This document shows positions 44,147 to 53,197 of a stretch of DNA of 64,000 nucleotides, piece after piece. The DNA comes from an uncultured Alphaproteobacteria bacterium (GTDB taxonomy: Bacteria; Pseudomonadota; Alphaproteobacteria; Rs-D84), in the NCBI GenBank assembly GCA_947367055.1, contig CANBCI010000002.1:204005-268004 (forward strand), in the 5' to 3' direction. Position numbers and translations under genes: made by a program. Position 1 is the first letter of the stretch. Every line of letters begins with the position of its first letter. The notes below the pieces were generated by a model. It was given only the letters and a program-made list of their open reading frames with translations, was not told where the DNA came from and searched no databases.

Positions 44147-45227
44147 ATGCCGATTATGATTATTGCAAACGAAATTTTTAACCAGATTTCAGACGACATT
44201 TCCGCCGTCAGGGGGTTTCTTTGACCCGGAAAAACTGGAATCGGAAATCGCAAAATTAAATGAACAGGCCGCCGACCCGAATTTATGGTCAAATCCCGAT
44301 GCGGCACGGTCATTATTACAGAAAAAATCCGCACACGAAAAGTCACTGGCCGAATTGCGCGCATTGGAATCTGACTTTGACACGTTGCGCGAATTGTATG
44401 CAATTGCGCCGGATGACCCGGATGTAGTTGCAGGGATTGAAAAATTGCTTGACGCCGCCCATCGCGCAAAATTCATAACCCTGTTTTCCGACCCGGCCGA
44501 CAATAACGGCGCATTTTTGTTTATCCAGGCGGGCGCCGGCGGGACCGAGGCCCAGGACTGGGCCCAGATGATGTCGCGCATGTATGCGCGTTGGGCCGAA
44601 CGGCATGGCTTCTCGTGCGAGGTTATCGAAGAACACGAGGGCGACACCGCCGGAATCAAAAATATAACTTACCGCATATCGGGCGACCGTGCGTACGGCT
44701 GGCTAAAGAATGAAATCGGGGTACATCGGCTGGTTCGCATATCGCCGTTTAATGCAAATGGCAAGCGTCAGACCAGTTTCGCATCGGTTGACGTATGGCC
44801 CGACATTGACGATTCGATAGAAATTGAAATAAACGACAAAGACCTGCGCATAGACACATACCGCGCATCGGGGGCCGGCGGCCAGCATGTTAATAAAACT
44901 GACAGTGCGGTGCGCATAACCCACCTGCCGACAAATACGGTTGTCACATGTCAAAATGAACGCAGCCAGATTCAGAACAAGGAAATGGCGATGAAAATGC
45001 TGCGCAGCAAATTGTATGAACTGGAAATGCAAAAGCGGGCCGAGGCGGAAGACGCCGCCAAAGCCGCCCAAAAGAAAATCGAATGGGGCAGCCAGATTAG
45101 AAACTATGTTCTGTATCCGTATCAGTTGGTAAAAGATGTCCGCACCGGGGTTGAAAAAACCGACTCAAACGCGGTCCTGGACGGTGACTTGGATGATTAT
45201 ATGCTGGCTGCGCTACAACGCGGATAA
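44147..45227 (+). CDS. prfB: peptide chain release factor 2, programmed +1 frameshift
   Basis: RF2 ends translation at UGA and UAA. The first 25 codons read from ATG 44147 (MPIMIIANEIFN...) to CTT 44219-44221, then an in-frame TGA (44222-44224). A +1 shift skips T44222 and resumes at GAC, giving about 359 residues. The shift site AGGGGG-TTT-CTT-TGA-C has the internal Shine-Dalgarno and slippery CTT of E. coli prfB. Further motifs are SPF (RISPFNANG) for stop-codon choice and GGQ in GAGGQHVNKT. The ORF-track start at 44163 is a TTG in the downstream frame and is wrong. A TATAAT lies at 44103. Confidence 0.95.
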
Positions 45228-45278
45228 AAATAAAAGCATCTTGCATTTTATTCACAAATATTTATAATGGCTTTCATC

Positions 45279-45355
45279 GCACCCGTGGCTCAACTGGATA
45301 GAGCATCGCCCTCCGAAGGCGGGGATTGCGCGTTCGAATCGCGCCGGGTGCACCA
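45279..45355 (+). tRNA. tRNA-Arg(CCG)
   Basis: Cloverleaf with acceptor GCACCCG/CGGGTGC, encoded CCA, D arm GGCTCAACTGGATAGAGC, anticodon loop CTCCGAA (anticodon CCG) and T arm CGTTCGAATCG. Decodes CGG. A GC-rich hairpin at about 45363-45385 probably terminates it. Confidence 0.95.
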
Positions 45356-45515
45356 GAAATTATGCCGCCGCATCGCCGGCGGTTTAATTTATGCATGTGC
45401 GCCCCGCGATTTGAACGCGCAGCCTAACCGCATTTTGATAAATACACCTTGTAATATATTCCTATTTTTTATATAACTATCTTGGCTCATGTCTTTTTAG
45501 GGAGGGGAATCACTC

Positions 45516-45977
45516 ATGAAAAAATCGGTAATTTTAATATGTGGTGCATTGTGCGCCTGCAACAGTGCATATGTAAAAGACAACACAATGGTGCCGGGCA
45601 GCATCGTGTTCGCAGACCGTGGCGGATACGGCATGAAACGTAGCATAAAAGAGCAATTGGAAAACCACGGATACAAGGTTATTGTTGGCACGGCGAAATC
45701 CGTACGCGATTTGGAAAGCAGTGAAACACTGGAATCAATGAATTTGGATTCGATACAAATCCCAGATAATGCGCGCTATGTTGTGAAAGTGTCCGAACGA
45801 CAGGAAAAATTCCAATCCTTCTTTTGTCCGTTCAGCGGATTTTGGTGGTGGAATTTTAATGTATCAATTGCAGATCAAAAAACCGGCGAAGAACTGCTGG
45901 CTTGGCGCGGGCGCGGATGTGCCAACGGCGAATTACGCAAGTTAAACGATGTGCTGGGCAAGTTGAAAGCATATTAA
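45516..45977 (+). CDS. probable lipoprotein of unknown function
   Basis: 153 residues. N-terminus MKKSVILICGALCACNS looks like a lipoprotein signal with the cysteine at about 15. The mature part includes GGYGMKRSIKEQLENHGYKVIVG, suggesting a small alpha/beta domain, and a Trp-rich FWWWNFNVSIADQKTGEELLAWRGRG. GGGAGGGGA lies shortly before the ATG. Not assigned to a family. Ends with a hairpin before leader RNA 2. Confidence 0.7.
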   Translation: MKKSVILICGALCACNSAYVKDNTMVPGSIVFADRGGYGMKRSIKEQLENHGYKVIVGTAKSVRDLESSETLESMNLDSIQIPDNARYVVKVSERQEKFQSFFCPFSGFWWWNFNVSIADQKTGEELLAWRGRGCANGELRKLNDVLGKLKAY

Positions 45978-45983
45978 AACATC

Positions 45984-46006
45984 GGCCGCGGTTACCGCGG
46001 CATTTT
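45984..46006 (+). terminator. terminator of the lipoprotein gene
   Basis: GCCGCGGT/ACCGCGGC stem with a one-base loop core, then ATTTT. Confidence 0.7.
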
Positions 46007-46012
46007 AAATGC

Positions 46013-46041
46013 TTGAAAAAATATGGCGATTGATGTATAAT
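46013..46041 (+). promoter_or_regulatory. promoter of leader RNA 2
   Basis: TTGAAA (46013-46018), 17-base spacer, perfect TATAAT (46036-46041). Transcription should start near 46048, before the first hairpin. Confidence 0.8.
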
Positions 46042-46047
46042 GTAACA

Positions 46048-46251
46048 GTTGACGAGCATTTCGTCGATGAGGTGTGAGAACCTCTTCAGAAGCGTCATAA
46101 TGTTTTGGTAAGGGCGCACACACGGCGCTGTTTTTATTATGACGAAAAATTCTCCTGACTTTGGTCAGGAGGGTTTGCGAAATAACAAATACGCAACACA
46201 ATTCTTCTGATTGTTCTCAACCTCCTGACCACCGAATATTTGGTGGTTTTT
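46048..46251 (+). promoter_or_regulatory. structured 5' leader RNA 2 with terminator (candidate riboswitch/attenuator)
   Basis: Elements in order: 5' hairpin GACGA/TCGTC; outer helix GAGAAC (46076-46081) plus TCAGAAG (46086-46092) pairing with CTTCTGA (46204-46210) plus GTTCTC (46213-46218); inside it CGTCATAAT/ATTATGACG, then CTCCTGAC (46152-46159)/GTCAGGAG (46164-46171), then TTGCG/CGCAA; then CCTCCTGAC (46221-46229), complementary to GTCAGGAGG; then terminator CCACC/GGTGG plus TTTTT to 46251. The start codon follows by about 26 bases. Sequence from CCTCCTG through the terminator closely matches leader 1. Confidence 0.78.
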
Positions 46252-46277
46252 GTAAAAAAAACAAGGGGGATATATTC

Positions 46278-46868
46278 ATGAGGGGAAAAATCGCCGCAAT
46301 AATAAGTTTCTTCCTATTATTGCCATCCGGTTCATATGCCGTTTCGATCAGTAAATTGTGCGCAGAATCTGCCACATGTGGTGATGGGACGGGCTCATTT
46401 TGCATGAGTGTAAATCTGGCCAGATGCAAAACTTCCACATTTAAATATTATGACGGCCAATACGGCGTTGAATCTTGCACCAGTTGTGCGTCAGGCGAAA
46501 GCTTAACAGAACTCACAATTGACATTCCTGGATGCACCAATACGGTTAAATATAATGATTGTTGCAGTGGATGCGACACAAGTTGCACAAGCGACACAAC
46601 ATGGTCGGCGTACAAAGAGGGATATGAATTCAAGGAAAACCGCAAATGTGAATGCAACACGTGTGTGTTAAGCAACGTATATAGATGTGCCGCGGGATAT
46701 TATGGTATTGCATCGCTTTCGGCCACAGGTTGTGAAAGATGTCCCGCCAATGGATCCAGTGCGGCAGGGTCCCTTGTGATAACACATTGTTATCAGCCGG
46801 CCGGCGCTACATTATCCGAGACGAACGGAACCTATACGTTTACGTCCTCTTGCTCATATACAAAATAA
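46278..46868 (+). CDS. exported Cys-rich protein, paralogue of 61082
   Basis: 196 residues, signal peptide ending SYAVS, then about 25 Cys. Motifs include CTSCASGESLTEL, CCSGCDTSCTSDTTW, and an end YRCAAGYYG... CERCP ... HCYQPAG ... GTYTFTSSCSYTK. The last 60 residues align with the 61082 protein (YRCAVGYYD ... CTKCP ... SCYIP ... GTYSFTADCHYTE). Both genes have a structured leader with terminator. Likely a small disulfide-rich surface protein. Ribosome site AGGGGG before the ATG. Confidence 0.75.
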   Translation: MRGKIAAIISFFLLLPSGSYAVSISKLCAESATCGDGTGSFCMSVNLARCKTSTFKYYDGQYGVESCTSCASGESLTELTIDIPGCTNTVKYNDCCSGCDTSCTSDTTWSAYKEGYEFKENRKCECNTCVLSNVYRCAAGYYGIASLSATGCERCPANGSSAAGSLVITHCYQPAGATLSETNGTYTFTSSCSYTK

Positions 46869-46895
46869 AAATCCCCCGTTTTGGGGGATTTTTTT
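46867..46895. terminator. bidirectional intrinsic terminator
   Basis: AAATCCCCC / GGGGGATTT around GTTTT, with A and T tracts; between convergent genes. Confidence 0.88.
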
Positions 46896-46908
46896 ACGGC
46901 ATCAAACA

Positions 46909-47529
46909 TTAGTCAATGTTTGTATATTCACAAAAGCCTTCGTTAGTGTCGCAACGTGCCGCGATACCTTCACTGATAAAGTAGCCCTGGGGATGCAGAC
47001 ATGCTGGGCAAACTTTCGGTGCCTCGGTTCCGATGTGCCAATTACCGCAATTTGTGCAACGCCACATGACTACCTTGTCCTGTTTGAACAAAGTTCCGTT
47101 TTCAATCGCCTCTGCCAGGGCTTTGAAACGCGATTCATGATAACGTTCGGCATAGCCGATGTTTTTCAAAACTTCTGCAATTTCCAGAAAACCTTCCTGG
47201 GCGGCGATTTGGGCAAATTTCGGATACATATCGGTGTTTTCTTCATTTTCACCAAATGCGGACGCCTTTAGATTTTCCAGTGTCGTGCCAATTTTTCCCG
47301 CTGGAAAAGATGCGGTTATTTCCAACATGCCACCTTCCATGAATTTAAATAGACGCGACGCGTGTTCCTTTTCATGATCGGCCGTTTCCAAAAAGATTTT
47401 TGAAATCGCCTGATAGCCTTCATCTTTTGCCTTGGATGCAAAGAAGGTATAACGATTGCGCGCCTGTGATTCGCCGGCGAACGCTATTAACAAATTTTTT
47501 TCAGTCTGTGTGCCTTTTAATGAAGCCAT
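46909..47529 (-). CDS. rubrerythrin
   Basis: 206-residue non-heme diiron protein that reduces H2O2 in anaerobes. Four-helix diiron domain with the Glu/His ligands in FAGESQARNRY, ETADHEKEHASRLF, AAQEGFLEIAEVL and AERYHESRF, then a C-terminal rubredoxin-like domain with CTNCGNW and CPACLHP. AAGGAGAAG precedes the ATG. A strong sign of an anaerobic or microaerobic habit. Confidence 0.95.
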   Translation of the reverse strand: MASLKGTQTEKNLLIAFAGESQARNRYTFFASKAKDEGYQAISKIFLETADHEKEHASRLFKFMEGGMLEITASFPAGKIGTTLENLKASAFGENEENTDMYPKFAQIAAQEGFLEIAEVLKNIGYAERYHESRFKALAEAIENGTLFKQDKVVMWRCTNCGNWHIGTEAPKVCPACLHPQGYFISEGIAARCDTNEGFCEYTNID

Positions 47530-47601
47530 GAGCCTTCTCCTTTTCTTGTTTGTTTTTGCGGTATGAATTTTATCAAATAAAACTCAAAATGCAACCATGA
47601 T

Positions 47602-48654
<1,053 letters not shown>

Positions 48655-48669
48655 TTATAACTTAAAAAC

Positions 48670-48698
48670 TTGCAATTTCCAGCAGGAATATTTATAAT
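48670..48698 (+). promoter_or_regulatory. ssrA promoter
   Basis: TTGCAA (48670-48675), 17-base spacer, perfect TATAAT (48693-48698). Confidence 0.75.
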
Positions 48699-48704
48699 TG
48701 ACAT

Positions 48705-49005
48705 GCCGTGCAAACGGTGATGATTCTGAATCCGTTGTGAAATAATCATTTTGGACCCGGGGGCGGTACCCGGCACCTCCACCAATAAGACATACGGGGG
48801 TGTAACAGATTCGACAGATGACGAAAGACAAACTGGGTGAATCCGACATGGCGTCGTTAAAAGCCGATAAAAAATGAATGCGAACGATAACGTTCCGCTT
48901 GCAATGGCTGCCTAATATGGCGTTGGGTATGGCTGACGATTGCCCGCCTGCCCGTTTTAGCAATTGCGGGGCCGCCGGGTGCCTGGCACCAGAAACCCGG
49001 CATGT
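48705..49005 (+). ncRNA. ssrA: tmRNA, circularly permuted (two-piece) form
   Basis: Trans-translation RNA. The CCA-bearing 3' half comes first (GGACCCGGGGGCGGTACCC then CACCTCCACCA), followed by a short spacer and the 5' half starting GGGGGTGTAACAGATTCGACA. GGGGGTG pairs with CACCTCC, keeping a G3-U pair for alanyl-tRNA synthetase. The tag frame GCG AAC GAT AAC ... GCC TAA encodes ANDNVPLAMAA, giving tag AANDNVPLAMAA with the added Ala. This arrangement is typical of Alphaproteobacteria. Exact ends are estimated. Confidence 0.95.
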
Positions 49006-49031
49006 AAAATTATTAAAGAAAGGAACAAAAA

Positions 49032-49259
49032 ATGTTTGGAAAAGTAAAACGAGTATTTTTTACGGGTGTTTTCGGAATCCTGTACATATCTTTTATAGCA
49101 CAATTGGTTTATGTTTTGGGTTGGGCGCACGGGATTGAAAACAAATTGCTGTATTTGGCGCTGATGTCGTTTGAATGGCTGGTGCTGATTGCGGCGCGCT
49201 ATCTGTCAAAGCGTTCCAGCAACACCGCGCAGTTCAACGGCTATAACCGCCGCCGTTAA
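49032..49259 (+). CDS. small membrane protein (75 aa)
   Basis: Two hydrophobic helices (VFFTGVFGILYISFIAQLVYVLGW and LLYLALMSFEWLVLIAARYL) and a basic Arg/Asn-rich tail ending NRRR. AAAGGAAC precedes the ATG. It may be read through from ssrA, since it starts about 27 bases later. Function unknown. Confidence 0.65.
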   Translation: MFGKVKRVFFTGVFGILYISFIAQLVYVLGWAHGIENKLLYLALMSFEWLVLIAARYLSKRSSNTAQFNGYNRRR

Positions 49260-49276
49260 TTTAATCACGGATAAGT

Positions 49277-49304
49277 AAAATCCCCCGATTGGGGGATTTT
49301 TATT
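49277..49304 (+). terminator. intrinsic terminator
   Basis: AAAATCCCCC / GGGGGATTTT stem around GATT; ends the 49032 transcript. Confidence 0.88.
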
Positions 49305-49309
49305 ATGGC

Positions 49310-49337
49310 TTGAAAATCTATAAAAATGTTTTATATT
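49310..49337 (+). promoter_or_regulatory. lon promoter
   Basis: TTGAAA (49310-49315), 16-base spacer, TATATT (49332-49337). The -10 overlaps the track's first ATG (49326), so the ATG at 49347 is taken, about 10 bases past the -10. Confidence 0.55.
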
Positions 49338-49346
49338 AAAATAACC

Positions 49347-51101
49347 ATGAAAGAATATATCCTACCCGTTCGCGATTTGGTTGTACATCCCGGCTTAACG
49401 GTGCCGGTCTATATTGACAACCCAATGTCAATCGCATGTATAGAGGCCGCCGCGGAATCAACACATCGTGTGGTTTTGGCCGCACAGCACAGTTGGAATT
49501 ACCCAACCAGCCCCGATGATTTATACAATGTGGGCACAGTCGGTGATGTCGCCCAGGTTTTACGCATGCCGGACGGGGCGATTCACGCAATCATTCGCAC
49601 GACCGCGGCGGTAAAATTGTCCGGCGTTGTCGTGGAAAACGGGGTGTTTTCCGGCGACATAAGCGAAATACCGGTTTTGGATGACATGGCGTTTGAACAA
49701 ACCGTCGCCCTGCGTGACCGCGTTGCGGAAAATATGCAATTACTGTCTGCGACACGGCGATTCAAAATGGATAAACTGCGCAATATCGTGCAAAACTATC
49801 CCCTGCCGGCGTTTGTTGACGCGGTGATTCAAATGGCGGATATTGATACGGATACGGCAATAACAATATTATGCACCGGCACATGGCGGGAAAAATTGAT
49901 ACTGCTGCTGGAACACATAAACTTGATGTGCGAAACCGCCAAGATAGAAGAAACAATCAACCGCCGCGTTCAACAGCAAATGGAATCCGGCCGTCGCGAG
50001 GCAATATTACAGGAAAAAATGCGCGCCATTCAAAAAGAAATGGGCGAAGACGACGATATTGACGGCGAAAACCTGCGCCGGGCGATTGAAAAATCGGCGA
50101 TGCCCGCCGCGGCGCGCGAAAAAGCGATGTCCGAATGGCGGCGCATGCGTCAAATGGCGCCGATGTCAAACGACGGCGCGATATTAAAGGCGTATTTGGA
50201 CGAACTGCTGGCTATGCCGTGGGGAAAATCAGACAAATCCAAAATAGATCTAGATGCCGCACGCAAAATCTTGGATTCACGCCATTCCGGGATGCAGGCC
50301 GTCAAAGACAGAATCTTGGAACACATTGCGGTAATGAAGAAAACCGCCCGCAACCAGGGCAGCATTTTGTGTTTTGTCGGCGCGCCGGGCGTTGGAAAAA
50401 CATCACTCGGCAAATCTATTGCAGAGGCACTGGGCCGCAAATATCAGCGAATTTCGCTGGGCGGGATTTCAGACGAGGCGCATTTTCGCGGCCACCGGAA
50501 AACCTACCTGGGGTCGCAGCCGGGGCGCATTATGGATGCGTTAAAGCGTTGCAAGGCGGACAATCCGGTAATTGTGTTGGACGAAATCGACAAAATGGGG
50601 CGCGATTATCGCGGCGACCCGGAATCTGCATTATTAGAAGTTTTGGATCCGGAACAAAACAAAACCTTTCGCGACCATTATCTTGAGGTGGACTTTGACC
50701 TGTCCAATATTGTTTTCATCGCGACCGCAAACAGTCTGAATTTGTCCAGCGCGTTAAAAGACCGTATGGAAATAATAGAAATCCCCGGATACACCGAAGA
50801 TGAAAAGGTAAACATTGCGCGTGAACACCTTGTTCGGCGCGCTGCGGATGACACCGGGTGGAATACAGAAAACATTGTGATTGATGACGATGCAATACGG
50901 CACATAATTCGTAAATATACATCCGAAGAAGGTGTCCGCGAACTGCAACGCACATTAACGGCCATGTTGCGCCGCGCACTTTTGGAAAACAACGGCGACG
51001 ACATAAAAACGGAATTTACCACGGACAAAATCGACAAATTATTGTCGGTGCGCAAAACCGCCGGCATGTCTAAAAAAATCGGATTTGGCATAAACGCCTA
51101 A
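49347..51101 (+). CDS. lon: Lon-like AAA+ ATPase lacking the protease domain
   Basis: 584 residues from the ATG for MKEYILPVRD. The N-terminal substrate-binding domain (1-~190), a coiled linker (RREAILQEKMRAIQKEMGE), and the full AAA+ module are intact: Walker A FVGAPGVGKTSLGKSIAEALGR, RGHRKTYLGSQPGRIMDALK, Walker B VIVLDEIDKMG, sensor 1 FIATANSLN, and the small domain with YTSEEGVRELQRTL. Ordinary Lon continues for about 200 residues with the Ser-Lys protease, but here the ORF ends with SKKIGFGINA at the domain boundary. The protease is not found downstream in any frame. It should be able to bind and unfold but not to degrade. Next gene starts ten bases later. Confidence 0.88.
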   Translation: MKEYILPVRDLVVHPGLTVPVYIDNPMSIACIEAAAESTHRVVLAAQHSWNYPTSPDDLYNVGTVGDVAQVLRMPDGAIHAIIRTTAAVKLSGVVVENGVFSGDISEIPVLDDMAFEQTVALRDRVAENMQLLSATRRFKMDKLRNIVQNYPLPAFVDAVIQMADIDTDTAITILCTGTWREKLILLLEHINLMCETAKIEETINRRVQQQMESGRREAILQEKMRAIQKEMGEDDDIDGENLRRAIEKSAMPAAAREKAMSEWRRMRQMAPMSNDGAILKAYLDELLAMPWGKSDKSKIDLDAARKILDSRHSGMQAVKDRILEHIAVMKKTARNQGSILCFVGAPGVGKTSLGKSIAEALGRKYQRISLGGISDEAHFRGHRKTYLGSQPGRIMDALKRCKADNPVIVLDEIDKMGRDYRGDPESALLEVLDPEQNKTFRDHYLEVDFDLSNIVFIATANSLNLSSALKDRMEIIEIPGYTEDEKVNIAREHLVRRAADDTGWNTENIVIDDDAIRHIIRKYTSEEGVRELQRTLTAMLRRALLENNGDDIKTEFTTDKIDKLLSVRKTAGMSKKIGFGINA

Positions 51102-51111
51102 AGGAAACTAA

Positions 51112-51456
51112 ATGCTACCGCTACAACAAATTAACTTATATCGCCAAATCGTAAAATTGGAATCCCCTATCCACGATGGAATGGGCAAACGGCATTTTTC
51201 CACTGAACACGACTATGCTGAACAACATACATTTACGATAAAATCCGACAATTTTTCAATCATATCTACCCAGATTATTGTTAAAACATCCCTTGGTAAA
51301 AAATATTTATATTCACTGGGGGTTATAAACAAAGGCGGATTGAAAAACATTCCCAAGGAATACACTAACAAGGCATTGTTGGCGCGCAGTGTATATAATC
51401 ATCTACAAAAAATGAAATGCAGAAACTTATGCATAAATATGCCGCGAATTTATTAA
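51112..51456 (+). CDS. unknown protein (114 aa)
   Basis: Starts ten bases after lon with AAAGGAAAC before the ATG, so it is co-transcribed. A soluble protein, basic, with a beta-rich middle (HTFTIKSDNFSIISTQIIVKTSLGKKYLYSLG) and a helical Lys-rich C-terminus. No similarity to the Lon protease domain. Function unknown. Confidence 0.6.
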   Translation: MLPLQQINLYRQIVKLESPIHDGMGKRHFSTEHDYAEQHTFTIKSDNFSIISTQIIVKTSLGKKYLYSLGVINKGGLKNIPKEYTNKALLARSVYNHLQKMKCRNLCINMPRIY

Positions 51457-51511
51457 GCGGTCTGGTCATCCAAATGGTTCAACGCAAACTAATGCAACAT
51501 AGCAAATAAAA

Positions 51512-52069
51512 ATGATTCTGATAATAAACACATCCGGGGCAGATTTGGAATTCGTATTGAATGATGTGCACAAGCGTATTTCGGTTGAAAAACAATCGCT
51601 TTCATTGGCGCCGGAATGTGAAAAATTCATAACGGAATGCGGCGCCACATGGCGCGATTTAACGGCAATCGGCGTTGTCGTCGGTCCCGGCAGTTTTACT
51701 GGAATTCGGTTGGGAATCGCCTATGCCAAAGGGCTGGGGTTGGGATTGCAAATCCCGGTTGTGCCAATTAACGCATTTGAATTATATCTGGCGGACACAC
51801 CAGACGCATTCGTCGCAATTGATTCCGGTCGCGGTGATTTCTTTGTGGCATCGACAAAAACTGCGCCATGCACCATGGGCATAGACGAACTGGAAACCCG
51901 CCAAATGGAATGTCCGCGCACCGTCGGGCACAAACCGTTTGATTTGACGCGCGGCGTTCAAATTGTACGCGACAAATTGGCGAAGGGCGAAAAAGTGCCG
52001 GCGGTGCCGATGTACCTGCGCCCCAGTTATGCGGAACAACCAAAACAGAAAAACACAAATGCTGAATGA
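51512..52069 (+). CDS. tsaB: tRNA threonylcarbamoyladenosine protein TsaB
   Basis: Partner of TsaD and TsaE in making t6A at position 37 of ANN-decoding tRNAs. 185 residues of ASKHA fold with MILIINTSG at the start and VVGPGSFTGIRLGIAYAKGLG. It overlaps rimI by 11 bases, a frequent pairing. Confidence 0.93.
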   Translation: MILIINTSGADLEFVLNDVHKRISVEKQSLSLAPECEKFITECGATWRDLTAIGVVVGPGSFTGIRLGIAYAKGLGLGLQIPVVPINAFELYLADTPDAFVAIDSGRGDFFVASTKTAPCTMGIDELETRQMECPRTVGHKPFDLTRGVQIVRDKLAKGEKVPAVPMYLRPSYAEQPKQKNTNAE

Positions 52070-52445
52070 ATTAGAAAATCTGCATGCGCAGTGCTTTCCG
52101 AACAAACCATGGACGGCCCAGGACTTTTCAGACCTGAAAAAATCGGGCTGTGACATTATCGCCAGCCGGAATGGATTTATCGTGTACCGCGCGGCCGCGG
52201 ACGAAGCCGAAATAATAACAATCGGTGTCGCCCCCGGCGCACGCCGCACCGGAATTGCGTCCGCGATGCTGGGGATTGTGGAAAAAGAATTGAAATCACG
52301 CGGCGTAAAAAAAATATTTTTGGAGGTTGCCGAAAACAACACTCCCGCCCGCGGCCTTTACGAAACGGCCGGCTTTACACAATGCGGCATGCGTCCAAAG
52401 TATTATGACGGGATTGATGCAATTTTAATGACCAAGAATTTATAA
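52059..52445 (+). CDS. rimI: ribosomal protein S18-alanine acetyltransferase RimI
   Basis: GNAT-fold N-acetyltransferase for ribosomal protein S18. 128 residues from the ATG for MLNELENLHAQCFP, which overlaps the tsaB end; the track's longer start is a frame extension. Acetyl-CoA motif A is VAPGARRTGIASAML, motif B LEVAENNTPARGLYETAGFTQCGMRPKYY. Confidence 0.93.
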   Translation: MLNELENLHAQCFPNKPWTAQDFSDLKKSGCDIIASRNGFIVYRAAADEAEIITIGVAPGARRTGIASAMLGIVEKELKSRGVKKIFLEVAENNTPARGLYETAGFTQCGMRPKYYDGIDAILMTKNL

Positions 52446-52468
52446 ACTATTTACCCCGGAGAGAGCTC

Positions 52469-53197
52469 ATGAAAAAATCCGATCCATTATTTCGCGCCGG
52501 CCACAGAAAGCGTCTGGGCGACAAATTATTGGCGGACAAAATAACCGATTATGAATTGCTGGAATTCATTCTGACACTGGCCGTTCCACGCCGCAACATG
52601 CGTTTAGAGGCGCGCCGTCTATTGGATAAATTTGGAACATTTCACAGTGTTATGTGCGCACCGGTGGAACGCCTGATGATGGTCGAAGGGGTCGGCCCCG
52701 CCATTGTAAAGGCCATAAAGGCAATGCATCGTGCGGCCACTTTGCAATGTTATGAACAAATAAAAACAAAAAATGTTTTCAAGCAATATGAACAACTGAC
52801 CAATTACTGCAAATTTATAATCGGCGGCAACGATGTCGAAGAATTTCATGTATTGTATTTGCGCGGCGACATGTCGGTTATTGAAGATAAAATGCACACC
52901 GTTGGTTCGGACCGGCACGCATTGGTTTATCCGCTTGAAATTCTGCGCATGGCGCTTTATCTGCGCGCGGAAAGTGTTTTATTGGTACATAACCACCCGT
53001 CGGGGAACCCGGCGTTTTCCGAAGACGACATAAAAACAACCGCCGAATTATATGAAATACTGGCCAAGAACGATATCAGCCTGTTTGATCATTTTGTCGT
53101 CACTGCAAACCGTATGATTTCCATTGTTAATACGCATCTGCTGGACAAGGCCATGACCGGTCAATCCGCCGCCGATACGAAATCCAAAACCCTTTGA
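52469..53197 (+). CDS. radC: RadC family JAB-domain protein
   Basis: 242 residues: N-terminal helix-hairpin-helix region (VEGVGPAIVKAIKA) and a C-terminal JAB/MPN metalloenzyme domain with the metal motif HNHPSGNPAFSEDD and a Glu/Asp-rich preceding segment. Named DNA repair protein, but function is not settled. GGAGAGAG precedes the ATG. Its 3' end overlaps the convergent helicase gene by 37 bases. Confidence 0.93.
   Translation: MKKSDPLFRAGHRKRLGDKLLADKITDYELLEFILTLAVPRRNMRLEARRLLDKFGTFHSVMCAPVERLMMVEGVGPAIVKAIKAMHRAATLQCYEQIKTKNVFKQYEQLTNYCKFIIGGNDVEEFHVLYLRGDMSVIEDKMHTVGSDRHALVYPLEILRMALYLRAESVLLVHNHPSGNPAFSEDDIKTTAELYEILAKNDISLFDHFVVTANRMISIVNTHLLDKAMTGQSAADTKSKTL

Noticed and set aside
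44163-45227. prfB starting at the TTG at 44163
   Set aside because: The frame before the shift site is the one starting at ATG 44147; the TTG has no ribosome site.
46164-46210. AGGAGG in leaders 1 and 2 as ribosome site of a leader peptide
   Set aside because: The short frames have poor spacing, and leader 3 has GTCGGG in the same place with pairing kept, so base pairing, not translation, is the conserved feature.
48655-49138. ORFs across the tmRNA gene
   Set aside because: Explained by ssrA; the only translated frame there is the tag.
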